From Kalaharituber pfeilii (Eukaryota; Ascomycota; Pezizomycetes; Pezizales; Pezizaceae), in assembly GCA_015179045.1 (NCBI GenBank), contig WHUZ01000055.1, forward strand, positions 124,001 through 188,000: DNA of 64,000 nucleotides, given 5' to 3'. This document shows, in pieces, positions 34,420-47,400 of the stretch. The position numbers were made by a program, and so were the translations under genes. The notes under the pieces were generated by a model. That model saw only the letters and a program-made list of their open reading frames with translations. It did no database searches and was not told the DNA's origin. The first letter of the stretch is position 1; the number at the start of each line of letters is the position of its first letter.

Positions 34420-37400
34420 CTAAGTGAGGGATTGCTGGTGGCTCATTGTTGTGTATACTCCTCCCATTGCAACCAATTCATTATGAGTACCACTTTCAAC
34501 CACTCTTCCCTCGTTGAGTACAAAAATGCAATCTGCATGTTGGATACTTGCCAATCTGTGGGCGACAGCTATGCAAGTTCGGCCTTGACTAGCGACTCGA
34601 ATTGCTTCCTTCACTTGCTGTTCAGAGTGAGAGTCTAAAACAATTCATAAGTGAAATGCCCAATGAAAGCATATTAGGTTGACAAACCTAAGGCTGAGGT
34701 AGCTTCGTCAAGTAGTAGGATAGGAGGATTTCTTATCAGTGCCCTGGCTAGAGCAATTCGCTGTTTCTGGCCTCCAGACAATTGTGATCCATTTGTGCCA
34801 CAATTTCTATAACAAAATCAGTGGAAGAAAATATAATAAATGGGAACAAACCATACGTTTCATAACCGTTTGGAAGGCTCATTATAAATTCATGAAGTCC
34901 GCACAATTTGCACACTCTGATAATATCATCCTGAGTGCAGGTATGAATTGCCCCCAGGCCAACGTTGAAAGAAATGCTACCTGGAAATAGACAGGCATCT
35001 TGACTGACAAGTGAGATTCTACGGCGATGGTGCCTCACATCCATCCCCCTGATATCGTTACCATCTATAAGAATACTGCCGGAATTCACATCATAAAACC
35101 TCTCCAACAGTGCCACTGCACTAGACTTCCCTGCCCCTGAAGGACCTACCAGAGCGATGAACTGCCCAGGTTTTATCTTCATGGAAACTCCACGTAGAAC
35201 AGGATTGTTTGGTCGTGATTTGTATGTGAAATGTACATCACGAAATTCGACCATTCCCGCAGTCTGAAGACAGCGTTCGTCTGGTAGTTGGCTCGAGTCA
35301 TCACATGCATCAATTGTCGGCCTCTGATCATGAAGTTTGAAAATGCTTGTTGCAGCCGTTCTTGCTCTCGTTATCTCTGGAGCAAGGCTGAACATTTGTC
35401 CGGATGCTTGCGCAGAGAAAAGCAAAGCGGGAAGCACAATAAAGAAGTCCAATGGGGTACAGAACCCAGCTCTGACTTGCTTAGCTCCCCACCAATATGC
35501 CAGCGCATACACAAAATATCTAATATGTTGTCAGTATCTTTGCCTTCAAGATTGTAGAAGATACTTACGTCATAGCTAGGGATAGAGCTAACCAAAGATT
35601 CCCAGTGACAATAAATCGTAGGCTTTCTTTATAAGGATTCTCAATGGCTTCATGATATTGGTCGACCACATTATTTTCCTTCCCAAGGGCAGCAACGGTA
35701 CGCATTCCGTCACAGGCTTCTTTGGCCAATCCAGCTGCTCCCAAGTACGCAGTTTCGTGTCTTTGTTCAAATTTCGAAAGTATCCTTATTCTTAAAAATC
35801 CAGAAACTATCATTATCGGGACCGCTGCTAGTATGACTACCGCAACCTTCCAAGCAACAATATGCGCGAGGGTGATTCCTCCAGTCATGGAGACTATTAC
35901 TGTGAAGATTGTGCCAAGAATGACACCCGACAGACCACTCAGATGTCCCGTGTCCATATTGATCATTGAAAGCAAATGTGCAGGTGAATGTGAAGGAGAC
36001 TCAAACCATGATATATCTTGGCGGAGGATAGTTCGTAAAGACCGATCTCGGATACGCCTAATAAGCCGTTCGGAGACCACTCCAAAGGCACTTCCGCTAG
36101 TGGTATATGCAATTAAAGCAATTAAAGCTAGAACAAAGAACATGAGGGAGAAAAAGGATGCCCGAGACTTGAGTCCTTCCATATCTGACCGGTCATTCAG
36201 TGTTGAAATCAAATTCCCAAAAATGACCGACTCTCCTGTAATAATGCCGCCAGTAACAACACAAGCTAAATCTCAGTTAATAAATTGGACATTTTGAAGA
36301 AAACGTTGGATACAGATCTCATACCGGTCAGTCCCAATAGTATCAGCCAAAGATCTGGTCTGCTTGTTTGAAAGCATCGGTGTAATATTTGCGCTGTTGA
36401 ATAAGATGTTCCCGGTTCATATATTGAAAGCCCAGCGCTATCTAAACCTACCTGGGGGCTGGATTTTGGTTCCACGGTCGCCCGAAATCATCTATGTCTA
36501 CTTTTGTCTCTATACTCGAAAGGCTTGAACTTGAACCAAGTAGCTTTTGCGCTTTGATCAAATCATAATAGGCGCCTTGTCTCTCCATCAGCTCTAGATG
36601 GCTGCCATGTTCAACCACTTGTCCATTGACCATTACAACAATATTATCTGCGGACTTCACAGTGGCAAGTCGATGAGCGATCATAATGGTAGTTCGGTGA
36701 GCAGCAAGGGCTGCACGTTCCAGAGCTTCTAGGACAACAGCCTCTCCAGTTGCATCCAATGCGCTTGTGGGTTCATCGAGAACCAGTACCGAAGGGTTTC
36801 CAACAATGGCACGTGCAATTGCAATTCTTTGTCTCTGTCCGCCGCTTAACTGAGTGGCAGCGGTACTTCCTATGATAGTATCAAAACCCTGAGGAAGCTT
36901 CATGATAAAGTCATAAGCATTGGCGTCCCGAGCGGCTTGATGGCAAAGTCTAATAATCTCATCTTCAGGTAGGCCAGGCTTTTGAAGTAAACCATGCTTG
37001 ATATTGTCAAGTATTGACCCAGCAAAAAGCACAGGAACCTGGTCCACAAGCGCCACGTGAGACCTATAATCTCTTAGGTTGACCGTTTGCAAATCCAAAC
37101 CTGAAGCACGAACAGCTCCTGATGACGGGTCATAAAAGCGTAGCAACAGGGAAGCAACTGTACTTTTTCCACTCCCGGACGGGCCAACGATAGCAGTCAG
37201 GGTCCCGGCTTTGAAAGTAAGACTCACCTGGTTTAGCACCTTCACTGCTGGGCGTGCTGGGTAAGCAAAGCTCACATCTTTAAATTCAAGTTCAACTCCA
37301 TTCTCGTTGATGGGTAATTTGGCTCCAGCAGTAGCATATGAACTGATGATGGGTTCTGGATGATCGATAATCGACAGAACCTTCTCTCCTGCTGCGGCAG

Positions 37401-38731
37401 AAAGTGCAAATGTCTGCAAAAACGGTCCAAATTGTCCAATGACGAAAGATGCGTCTAAAATGAGAAATACGACAGTATACACTGTCCCCGCTCCCTCTAT
37501 GGCATCAAACCCTTCCGATGTAATGATTCTTGATCCCTCGTAAAATGCGAGTGCATTTGCTGCGTACCTATTCACCGAGTTAACAAAATGCGAATTACTT
37601 GAGCTGCTCCTTACGTACGCTACAAAATATACCACTCCAAGCATAGCGGCCCCGTATATACTTTTTTTGATGCCATTTTTTACGGCAGGCCTTATCAGTC
37701 GAAGGTGCTCCTCTGCGAGTCTCTCTAACACACCAAATGCCTGGACAACCTGAACTGCATTGATGGCTCCCTCCGCAACATCATTGGCCTTGGCACTGTC
37801 ATTTTGAGCCAGCTGTGCGCATTTGGAAACTATGGCGGTGCCAAATATTATGACACAGCCCATGGGCGGTATGACAGCCACGAAGAGGATACCAGTGAGA
37901 CGTGGATTGAGGACAAAGCCGGTAATGAAAGCAGCAATGAAATATGCAATTGATTGGAGGAATAAGCCACATTTTTCTGATACCCCAAGCTGGATAGTTT
38001 GTGTATCCGCCGTGAGCCTATGAGCGATCTGTGTGCTGAGGTTAGCAGTTGCAATACCGAGGGCATTGAAGTTGGGCATACATCGACGCATTCAACTTCA
38101 AAATAAGTCATGTCCATTCCCATGGCTTTTTTCAGCATCTGCTCCCTCAGTCCTCTAGCAACTCTTTCTCCTACTATACCCCAACATGTTGCCCATCCCC
38201 AAGTAACGAGGAAATAGGCAATTGCTGAAACTATGTCAGTGTGACATTTAGTCGCAGGACGTTAAGCCACATACCAACTCCAATCAACTGTGCTATTCGT
38301 ATCTTAAGTGTTTCTTCATCTGGTGGAAACCCATTGATGATTTTTCTGAATCAATTAGAGGAATATCGCTGCAAATTAGAGGAAGAAACTTACCCGAATA
38401 TAACGCCAATAATGGGCAGCGGTACGCCAGCTACTAGAGACAATATAATGGCGCTGATCAACAGAAGTTTCTCCCGCCATGTCTCTAAAGGCCTATATAA
38501 TCTGAAGTAATGAGTCCGAAAGATGCTGGTGAATGCATTTGGAAACCTAACAAAACGCTTCGTAAAGGAATTTTGAGTCGTAGGGTTAATGTTCAGTGAG
38601 CTTATCTCAATATTCGATTGCTGAGGATGGCATTCTGCAGTTTCTTGTATGTTTGCTGTAGACTCTAGTTGGATATTGACGGAGGAACCATTGGGCGGCT
38701 GCGTCTTCAATCTATCATCCTGAGTCCTCAT
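34420..38731 (-). CDS. ABCB-type (MDR/P-glycoprotein-like) full-length ABC transporter
   Basis: Nine exons give about 1299 aa: 38731-38394, 38345-38275, 38224-38082, 38028-36502, 36451-36325, 36265-35569, 35519-34857, 34806-34688, 34634-34420. The order is TMD1-NBD1-TMD2-NBD2. TMD1 starts with [19 protein letters not shown] and runs through [20 protein letters not shown]1 has Walker [10 protein letters not shown], signature LSGGQRQR and Walker [16 protein letters not shown]2 contains [21 protein letters not shown]2 has [17 protein letters not shown] and [11 protein letters not shown]. It would pump a substrate across a membrane using ATP. Its place between the hydroxylase and the NRPS, and its divergent promoter with the NRPS, suggest siderophore or precursor transport (export, vacuolar storage or uptake is not decidable). 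The intron near 36452-36501 is the least certain; another GT (36515) and acceptor would change a few linker residues between NBD1 and TMD2. Confidence 0.93.
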
Positions 38732-39250
38732 ATTGTAACAGACGATTGAAAGTGCTTAAAGGTATATCAAGTCAATCTCCCTTGCAGATTTGGAGCCAAC
38801 AAATTCCTTTTTTAAAGAATCTGGTTTAGAACGGTGACTTTAGACACCCACGAAAAATTCAAATCAAGTCACAAAAGATAGTCATCCATGTGGGAATCTC
38901 CATTGACCCCTCAAAACCTCCTGCTTCTCAGGGAACACGGTATATTTTTCAGAGAGCATTTAGTGCATATTCCTTGTTTCTCCATCTAGTATAGATCTAG
39001 GTAAATCAGATCTTAGCTTGTCCATCTTAATAGAACTATGGCAATACAAACCCAGTAAAGAGCTCATGAACTCAGAATGAGCTAGTCTATTTGATTGGAG
39101 CGAAAGGTATAATCGATGACTAGTTACTCGAACCATAATTGCAAGAAAAAAAAAATAAACAGGCAGTAAGAGGATAGGATGTGCAAACTTCAATCGGCTT
39201 CACCGGCCGGGCTACGACTTGGACTTGACCAAGTGAGTTTAGTTTTGATA

Positions 39251-39259
39251 ATCTGATAA
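39251..39259 (+). promoter_or_regulatory. Putative SreA/Sre1 iron-repressor GATA site (tandem copy 1)
   Basis: ATCTGATAA preceded by A, an exact RATCWGATAA match, 520 bp upstream of the ABC transporter start and 2.2 kb upstream of the NRPS start. Confidence 0.65.
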
Positions 39260-39268
39260 AATCGTGTA

Positions 39269-39277
39269 ATCTGATAA
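39269..39277 (+). promoter_or_regulatory. Putative SreA/Sre1 iron-repressor GATA site (tandem copy 2)
   Basis: A second exact AATCTGATAA, starting 18 bp after the first in the same orientation. Close pairs of GATA motifs are what two-zinc-finger iron GATA factors prefer. Confidence 0.65.
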
Positions 39278-41492
39278 AAAACATAAAGATTCTATATGTA
39301 GTATCATCTATGTACCTATGATAGGTGGGATCTTGCTGTGGTTAATTCTAAACGTGCATTAGGGCCATTTGTAAAAATCTCAGTATGTGCCTCAGGATTG
39401 TAGTGGAAATATTTCATCAATTGCATATTCCTGAGTTTAAACCAGTTTGGATTAAGAATGAACTGCAAAGTTAGGCTAGGAGATCCCCCGTCGTATTTAG
39501 CCCTGCTTTGGCAACATCAATAGTTAATGCGCTCTTGTGCTAAGTTCTACTGTAGGGCGTGTGCAGAAATGTGACATGGTGTCTGCGCAAAGAGGTAGTA
39601 GGTCTATTTGTGGGACCGCTCGAGATCAGAGTATGTATGGAAGAATTGGGGCATAGTTTGGCGAGGAAGGGAAGGTGGGGGTACGGGGGGAATACCATAA
39701 GCGAGAATCGGTGGGGGGATGGCCATTGACGGTCGCGATGAATCTCCCATGCGATAAAGTTCCATAATTCTGTGGTCGCTTGGTGACCAGACATGATGGA
39801 CAAGTGGCAAGGGGAGAAGACATGCCGATCGTTAAGCTATAATACTAATGGGATGTTCAACACATCAACATCGCGGACCAACCTTGTGACCATTTTTAGT
39901 TTGCTCTGTAGGCGCCGAACTGCTGCGGAGATGTGAAGATGATGTAGGTTGGCTTGTAAGAAGCTGTAGTTGCTTAGGAAGCTGTAAGTGCATTGACTGC
40001 CGCATTTGGTAATATAAGCAAGCAGACTAGCAGACTAGTACTTGTATACCTCCAATCCCTGTATGCAAAAAAAGCGGATGACGAGGGTTTGCATCTCGTG
40101 TACAACCGCATTATTTCTTTTGCAATCTCTTTAATTACGGCGTTCATTTGATGGTAGTACTTCATCTAATTTAGTAACTATGTTTAAGTATGTAAAGGAT
40201 ACCGCAGGTTGTAGGGATCCCATGAAGAACTCAGTAGCGACATGCTTGGGGATGCAAGACCTGGATCCCAGGCATGCACGTTCCTGTGACGTAGAAAAAA
40301 TTCATCGCCTGTATACGTTGATAGCACTAGAAATGTAAAGAACGTAACACAGCTAATATGCCTCTAAAATGTACAAACTGACCTAGGCGGCGCAGGCCAG
40401 AAGTGCTTGTCTTAGTTGCTATCAGAAAGTGTTGACATCGAGCACGCCTCGTACACAGCCTGTACCTAATGTTAACGGATCATGTCATAGCACGTCTCAG
40501 TGGTGCATCCACAACTGATAATTATTAACGAGTTTTCGTTATCAATACTATCTAGCTTGCAGTTGCAAACTACAACCAGAAGAAGAAAATTCATGATCGC
40601 GAAGACGCCGACAAACGCAGGTATATCCCTAGGAATTTTAACTCCTTCGAATAGTGCAAATAGCAACCTAGTGAGAGCTCCCTCTGAAGCATAGTCTGGA
40701 GTCAAAAGGGATGAGCTGGGATGGAATCGTCCAGATGCTCACTCTACAGCGTGTAGAACGTTTTCAACTGTGGTACGCAAAAACCATCAGCAGTGACGCT
40801 GACTGACCTAAGCTGTGGAGGTTGTGTCTAGGTTTAATCCGAGGTTGAGCGCATGAAGGGGGGGAACTAGAAGATCGCCAGGAGGCAGGATGAGAGCGCT
40901 CGCTCCGGTTCTGAGGGCTGTGAAGAGATAGATACCTACATGTCCTTAGCTCCAACAAATCGTTCTAAGCCAGGTTTGCACCAACTCGCCTCCGTCGATT
41001 GGGAGGTAGAGGGCCCTGTCCTAGATGTGTGACGACCTGCCCCGTGAATCCCAGATGAATGGCAAGGGCTGTCGCCTGATGGGGTAAACATGATGTGCGC
41101 CTCCCTATTTGCATTACACAAGAGGTCGTTACCAGCTTCTTTTCAGATGTCGAGCGGCATCTACGCAGTATACATACCCTTGCTACCAACTGGAGATGCT
41201 CCTCGAGTCCAAGCTACCTCATATATGTTGGTACAAGCTCCATCTCCCGTTCTCACTTTGCCCTACTACATACTTTCCCTAATTGCTATCATCTCACTGC
41301 AGGCCTGCCCCAGCATCGTGAATACCGAACAACATCGAGATAACTTATTGCGCATGCGAGTTCGCTTCCCGCGCTGCATCCTGCTCGTCACCTGAGAAAT
41401 CCCACATCGACATTTTCCAGGAACACACGAAGAGCTTTCGCATACGCAGTCGAACTTTCTCTGCAACTTTGCCATTGCAATTGAAGAGCACA

Positions 41493-44400
41493 ATGCCCGC
41501 CGCTACGGGTGTCCTGAAGGCCAGCGGCATAGCGGCAATGAAGGATGATCTTATCCTGACTGCGTTCCCCAGTATTCAGGCGCCATATTCTGTTGGCACG
41601 GTTTTAGGCACCAGTGAGGTGAGCGAGGAGTGCCTCGTGCTGTCGTGGGCAATCCTTCTCCAAGGGTATGTGCCTGGCGACACTGTGACATTCGCCGTGG
41701 ATGGAGACATCCTCAGCGTGGACTTCAGCAATGAGTCGATAGTGCGCAGTCCAGCGGTTGCCCAACACGCCGTTCGCCATGGGAGCGCCATCTACTACAG
41801 TCGTGTGGTAAGTGCATGTGCTTGCATTCGCATGTTGTGCTGTGCATAGCATTCTCATATCTCTTTACGGGCTGCCAAGACTTGCGCCAGCCTATTCCCG
41901 TCACTATCTTTTGCATCAAAAAGTCCTGTCTAGGTCGCAATATCATGCGTATAACAGCACTGGCCGCTCCATTACTCTATACACCCCACTCTCTCTGCAC
42001 CGACATTTCTCAAGCACCCTACTGACCTCGCGGTGTAACTTAGCCCCCACCGTCAACAATCTTACCTCCAGTGTACGTCTCAATAGATCACGTGACTCAA
42101 AGCATTGTCCTCGCTGTGTCTCAACAGTTCCTTCCTGCGACGCATGTCCCGACTCTTTGTACTCAGCTGGCTCATATTATACGCTCGGGACCTACATTTC
42201 CTCTCTCCCTACCCCTAACTTCTCAATTCGATGCCCCAGCAAGCTCAGCCATGGCAGATACCAATCTCTCCATCTTGAACCATCCAGCCCGAGTTCTACC
42301 AGGGCCAAAGCTCCTCCATGAGCTTATTCTACAAAGCAGCCTTGCAAGTCCAACTGCAAAATCACAGGAGGCAATAGACTTCCTCCCCTGTGAGGGTGGT
42401 ATCCGCCGCACATTCACTTACACACAGCTGGACCAGTTATCGACACGCTTCGCTCAAAAGCTTCAACTTCAGCCAGGACGGAGCAGTATAGTTCCAGTCT
42501 TGATACCCCAGTCGCCTAAGCTGTACATAGCTTTACTCGGTATATTGAAGGCAGGAGGAGCATTTGCTCCATTGCAGTTAGATGTACCTGTGGAAAGAAT
42601 CAGGTTCGTGGTTGCAGATGTTGGGGCACAAGTTATCGTAGCAGACTCATCCTTTCCAAATAAGCTATCTTGGGAGGGGGCACCTACGGTAGTCATAGTG
42701 GATGAAGATGATATTGATATCACATCTTTAGTTCACAATGGAGTCAATGCAAAAGCCACCGTTCCAATCCATCCTACATCTCCTGCCTATGTGATGTATA
42801 CATCAGGTTCAACTGGAACTCCTAAGGGCGTTCTTATATCACATTCAGCGGCTACTCAGTCATTAATTGCGCATGAGAAACACATTCCAGCTTACAATCG
42901 ATTCCTCCAGTTTGCGTCTCCCTCTTTCGACGTGTTTGTGTTCGAGGTTTTCTTCACCTTCTTTCGAGGTGCGACCTTGGTAGGATGTGAACGCTCTCGG
43001 CTTTTGTCTAATATTGTCGATATTGTCAATAAACTGGATATAGACGCCCTAGAGCTTACTCCCACTGTTCTAGGCGAACTTGTTGTGTCAAGAGATCGAA
43101 TACCCAAAGTCAAGACTGTCCTGACTATTGGCGAGATGTTGACTCGTCACATCGTGGATGAATTTGGTGACGGCTTATTACATGGAATGTATGGACCTAC
43201 GGAGGCAGCAATTCATTGCACACTAGCGACGAACTTTCGCAAAGGTGGAGCAGTAGGTGATGCAGGTGTACCATTGGATACTGTTAGCGCATTCATACTG
43301 GGCCCATCAACACCTGGAAGTGACGTGACGGTATTACCAATCGGCTGGGTTGGCGAGTTAGCAGTTGGAGGCTATCAGCTTGCAGATGGATATCTCAATA
43401 GGCCGGAGCAGACTAGGGATGTGTTTATTGACACGAAGTATGGGAGACTATACCGTACTGGGGACCGAGCAAGGATGCATCCTGGCGGGACAATCGAGTG
43501 CTTCGGGAGGATCTCATGTGGTCAGGTGAAACTCAGAGGCCAGCGGGTGGAGTTAGGAGAGGTGGAGGAAGCAATCAGGAAGGCTCCTGGAGCCAGAGGT
43601 GTAGTTGCCAGTGTAATATCGGGAAGCTTAGTAGCCTTTGTTGGGGGTGGGTGTCACGTGACAGAGCTAGCGGTGAGGGAGGCAGCTAGAAAATGGCTTC
43701 CAAAATATATGGTACCCAGTGCAGTAGTGGTTATGGAAGAAATACCCAAAGTACCCAGTGGAAAGGCTGACAGGAAACGGCTTGAAAAAGAATTCCTAGA
43801 AAATCGTTCCCAGGGTGAAACAGGAAAGGGGGAAGACGCTGTGAATGACACGGAGAAGATAATAGCCAATACAATATCAGAGGTTCTCGGTATTGCGCTG
43901 TCTCGGGATGCTAGCTTTATTGCCAATGGGCTCGACTCTCTCTTGGCTATCCGTGTTTGCTCCAAATTGAGGGGATATGGGCTCACACCACAGGTTGCAG
44001 ATATCCTGCGGGCCGATTGCGTGAAGGAATTGGCACTATCTCTGACTACCTTAACTGACGTGACTTCCATCTCCAATGATACAGTTGACATTATCACGAT
44101 ATATAAAGATGTTCGTGATGCCGGCTGGAAGAAACTTCAGCAATATGATGAATGGAATATCGACGATGTTGAGGACATCATACCTTGTACTCCTGTTCAG
44201 GAGCTAATGCTCGCTGAAACGATGAGAGATTCGACGGCCTACAGTAATTGGATCCTTCTTGAGCTTCCGGTATCATACTCAGATAATGACGTTGAGCTGG
44301 CCTTCAGGAAACTAATTCGCCGCAACGAAATCCTGAGAACAGGGTTTGTTCATTTGGAGCACAGAGTAGGAATGTTTGCGCAGATTGTGTGGGAGTCAGC

Positions 44401-47400
44401 ACGAGAGAACCAGTTTACTATCGCAACAACAGTCAATTCAGATTATCATTTCAATGTTGAAGACATGCTTGACCCTCCTCTTAGGGCGTTCCTGATTCGG
44501 AAAGATTCATCATTAAATCTCAGTGTACATATCCATCATGCCTTATATGATGGATGGTCTTGGGATCAACTATTGAAAGATTTTAATCGAGTCTTGATCA
44601 AGGATCATACCAATGCTACATATAACAGACCACAGTTCCGGGAGGTAGTCAAGTATACTCTTGGGCGGCCAAATTCCAAACTGGATCTGTGCAAATCGTT
44701 CTGGAAAAAGACGCTCTCAGGAGCCCCAAATTCTAAACTGCCCAATTTCCACGGACACTCAGATGTTCCACACAGCTCTTCTACCCAAACTTATCAGCTG
44801 AGGGTTCCACGAAAGGATTTGGAGAAATCTGCCAGAGAGCTGGGTGTATCACCTCAAGTGATTGTTCAGGCAGCATGGGCGTATATCTTGGGCTCTTATC
44901 TACACTCTTCTGATGTTTTGTTCGGCACTGTCGTTTCGGGCCGTACCATTCCAGTCCCAGGAATTGAGGACATAATTGGGCCTTGTATCTCAACTTTACC
45001 GATGAGAGTGAATTTAGGAGACGGGAAAAAAACATGCACACAGCTCATGAGAGAGGTACAAGAACTGAACAGAATGCTTTTATTATATGGGGAGTTAGAT
45101 TTAAGGCAAATCAAGAATTTATCCGAATCTGGGTCTGGAATATTCGATACATTACTCATCTGGCAGCAGACAACTTCTGAGAGGGGAGATGGGACCAAGG
45201 GTCTCGTAAGGCAATTAGATAGCAAAGATCGCTCAGAGGTCCGTTATACTCCTTTTTCCTTTGATAATTAAAGAGATATTAATGAATGTAATAGTTTTCA
45301 CTGCTTCTAGAAACAGAGCCTACCTTAGATGTCGTTATAATGAAGGCGACATATCGCGTCGAGATCATCCCAGCTACCCAGCTTTCCCTCCTATTGTCTC
45401 AACTGGACCATCTTATCGCTAGCATGACGTTGAACCCCTATATTACCCTGAATACCCTTTCCTCCGGTCTCGATGGAACACTATTATCTATCTACAATCC
45501 GAATCCAATAATACCGAGCATGGATAAATTATCGTCCTTGTCAAGCATCGTGGAAAAAAGTGCTGCAGAGTTTCCTGAATCCATAGCATTGCACTTCGCA
45601 TACGACGTCCAAAAGCAGAACTGTCAGGATGTAAAGGTCACATACCAAGAGTTGAACGCCACCTCGAACCGCCTCGCTCACAGACTCATCCAAATGGGTG
45701 CTAAAGTAGACGATCTTATCTGTATCTGTATGGAGAAGTCGCCTATGCTTTACATCTCGATTCTCGCGATTGTCAAGACAGGTGCAGGTTATTTGCCTCT
45801 TACCCCTGACACTCCTCTTGAGCGGCGCCGGAAAATTCTTGAAGACGCTGGAGTGCAGATATGCTTGTCAACGAGTGACCTCAAAAGTTCTCTCTGGGTA
45901 CCAGCTGGCTCCACATCTGTTGAAGTAGACAATCTCAATCTTAATGGACTTCCATCCACAAATCCACAGGTCGAAATTGATCCATCGGCTCTGGCATATG
46001 CAATCTTCACATCTGGAAGCACTGGGGTTCCCAAAGGAGTACTTATTACACAGCAGAATATTGTCACCAATCTGTTCGCATTGAAGAAGGTTTATCCGTA
46101 CAGTCAAAGCTCTAGACTGTTACAGTTTTGCTCCCAAGCGTTCGATGGTAAGTCGAGGCGAACCCACATTAACTGTCTAAACTAACAACGTTGCAGTTTC
46201 TGTATTTGAGATATTTTTCGCATGGTCAACCGGAATATGTCTTTGTTCTGCAACTAAAGATACCCTCCTTCGTGGTTTAGAAGAAGCGATTAACGAACTT
46301 GAAATAACCCATTTGAGCCTTACACCAACTGTAGCAGCCTTGGTGGAACCTGCGAACGTTCCCAAAGTCGAGTTCGTGGTAACTTCCGGAGAACCTCTCA
46401 CTCGAAAGGTTTTCAGTGACTGGGCAGGCCGTGGGCTATATCAAGGTTATGGGCCTAGTGAAACTACCAACATATGCACAATCAACCCTAGAATGAAAAA
46501 AAAACATAACATTAATAACTTAGGACTTGTTCTTGAGAACGTCTCTGTTTTTATACTAGCTGTAGGTGATGGATTCGAGCTTGTTCCTAGAGGTGGAGTG
46601 GGTGAACTTTGCTTTGGGGGCTCCCAAGTGGTAGGTCATGCATATGGAATCATTTGAGATTTGCTCGAATTTGCTAACATAGAAAAGGGCCGGGGTTATC
46701 TTAATATGCCAGAGGTCACTGCATCCAAGTTTATTAAGCATCCTCAATATGGGATCATCTACCGAAGTGGTGATATTGGAAGGCTGCTTCCTGATGACTG
46801 TATTGAATTTCTTGGGCGGCTGGATGATCAAGTGAAGATTCGAGGATTACGAATTGAGCTTGCAGAAATAAACTCCGTTCTTCTCCGCCAGAAGACAGTG
46901 AAAGACGCTACCACTATCACTATAACTAGAGATAATACAAACAGAATCAACATCGTCTCATTTGTGGTACTTCACGGTTATCCCCAAACCTCGACGGAGA
47001 CCTCATTACAGGTACTACAAAATGAAAGCGAAATTATCCCGGATATTTTCCATGCCATGTCGGACAACCTTCCTCCTTATATGGTACCTACAAATGTGAT
47101 TCCAGTAACCAATATACCAATGACGGCACAGGGCAAGACAGATAAGCGGGTACTCCAAAAATGTTACCAGAGTATTGATCGCAAAATATTGATGACATTT
47201 TCAATGGATCCAATAAAAAAAGGTGACGATCAGGATAAATGGACTTCGCTTGAGCGGTCAGTCGCACAAATAATTGCACAGTTTGCCAAAGTTCCATTAG
47301 ATGAAGTGGAGAGATTTACATCAATTTTCCAGCTCGGACTTGACTCTATATCTATAATTCACGTTTCGAGCCAGATTAGCAAGCTTGGATACAAACGTCC

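Larger units (their letters stand above)
38732..41492. other. Divergent promoter region between ABC transporter and NRPS
   Basis: No coding gene recognised in 2.8 kb. It holds the tandem GATA pair at 39251-39277. A one-mismatch site, AACTGATAA, is at 40513-40521, and AGATAA is at 41338-41343 close to the NRPS start. The short open frames here lack known motifs. Confidence 0.55.

Noticed and set aside
46631..46687. Stop after HAYGII as a break in NRPS A2
   Set aside because: It lies inside a 57-bp intron (GTAGGT..GCTAAC..AAAG) whose removal yields the expected GSQVGRGYLNMPE motif.
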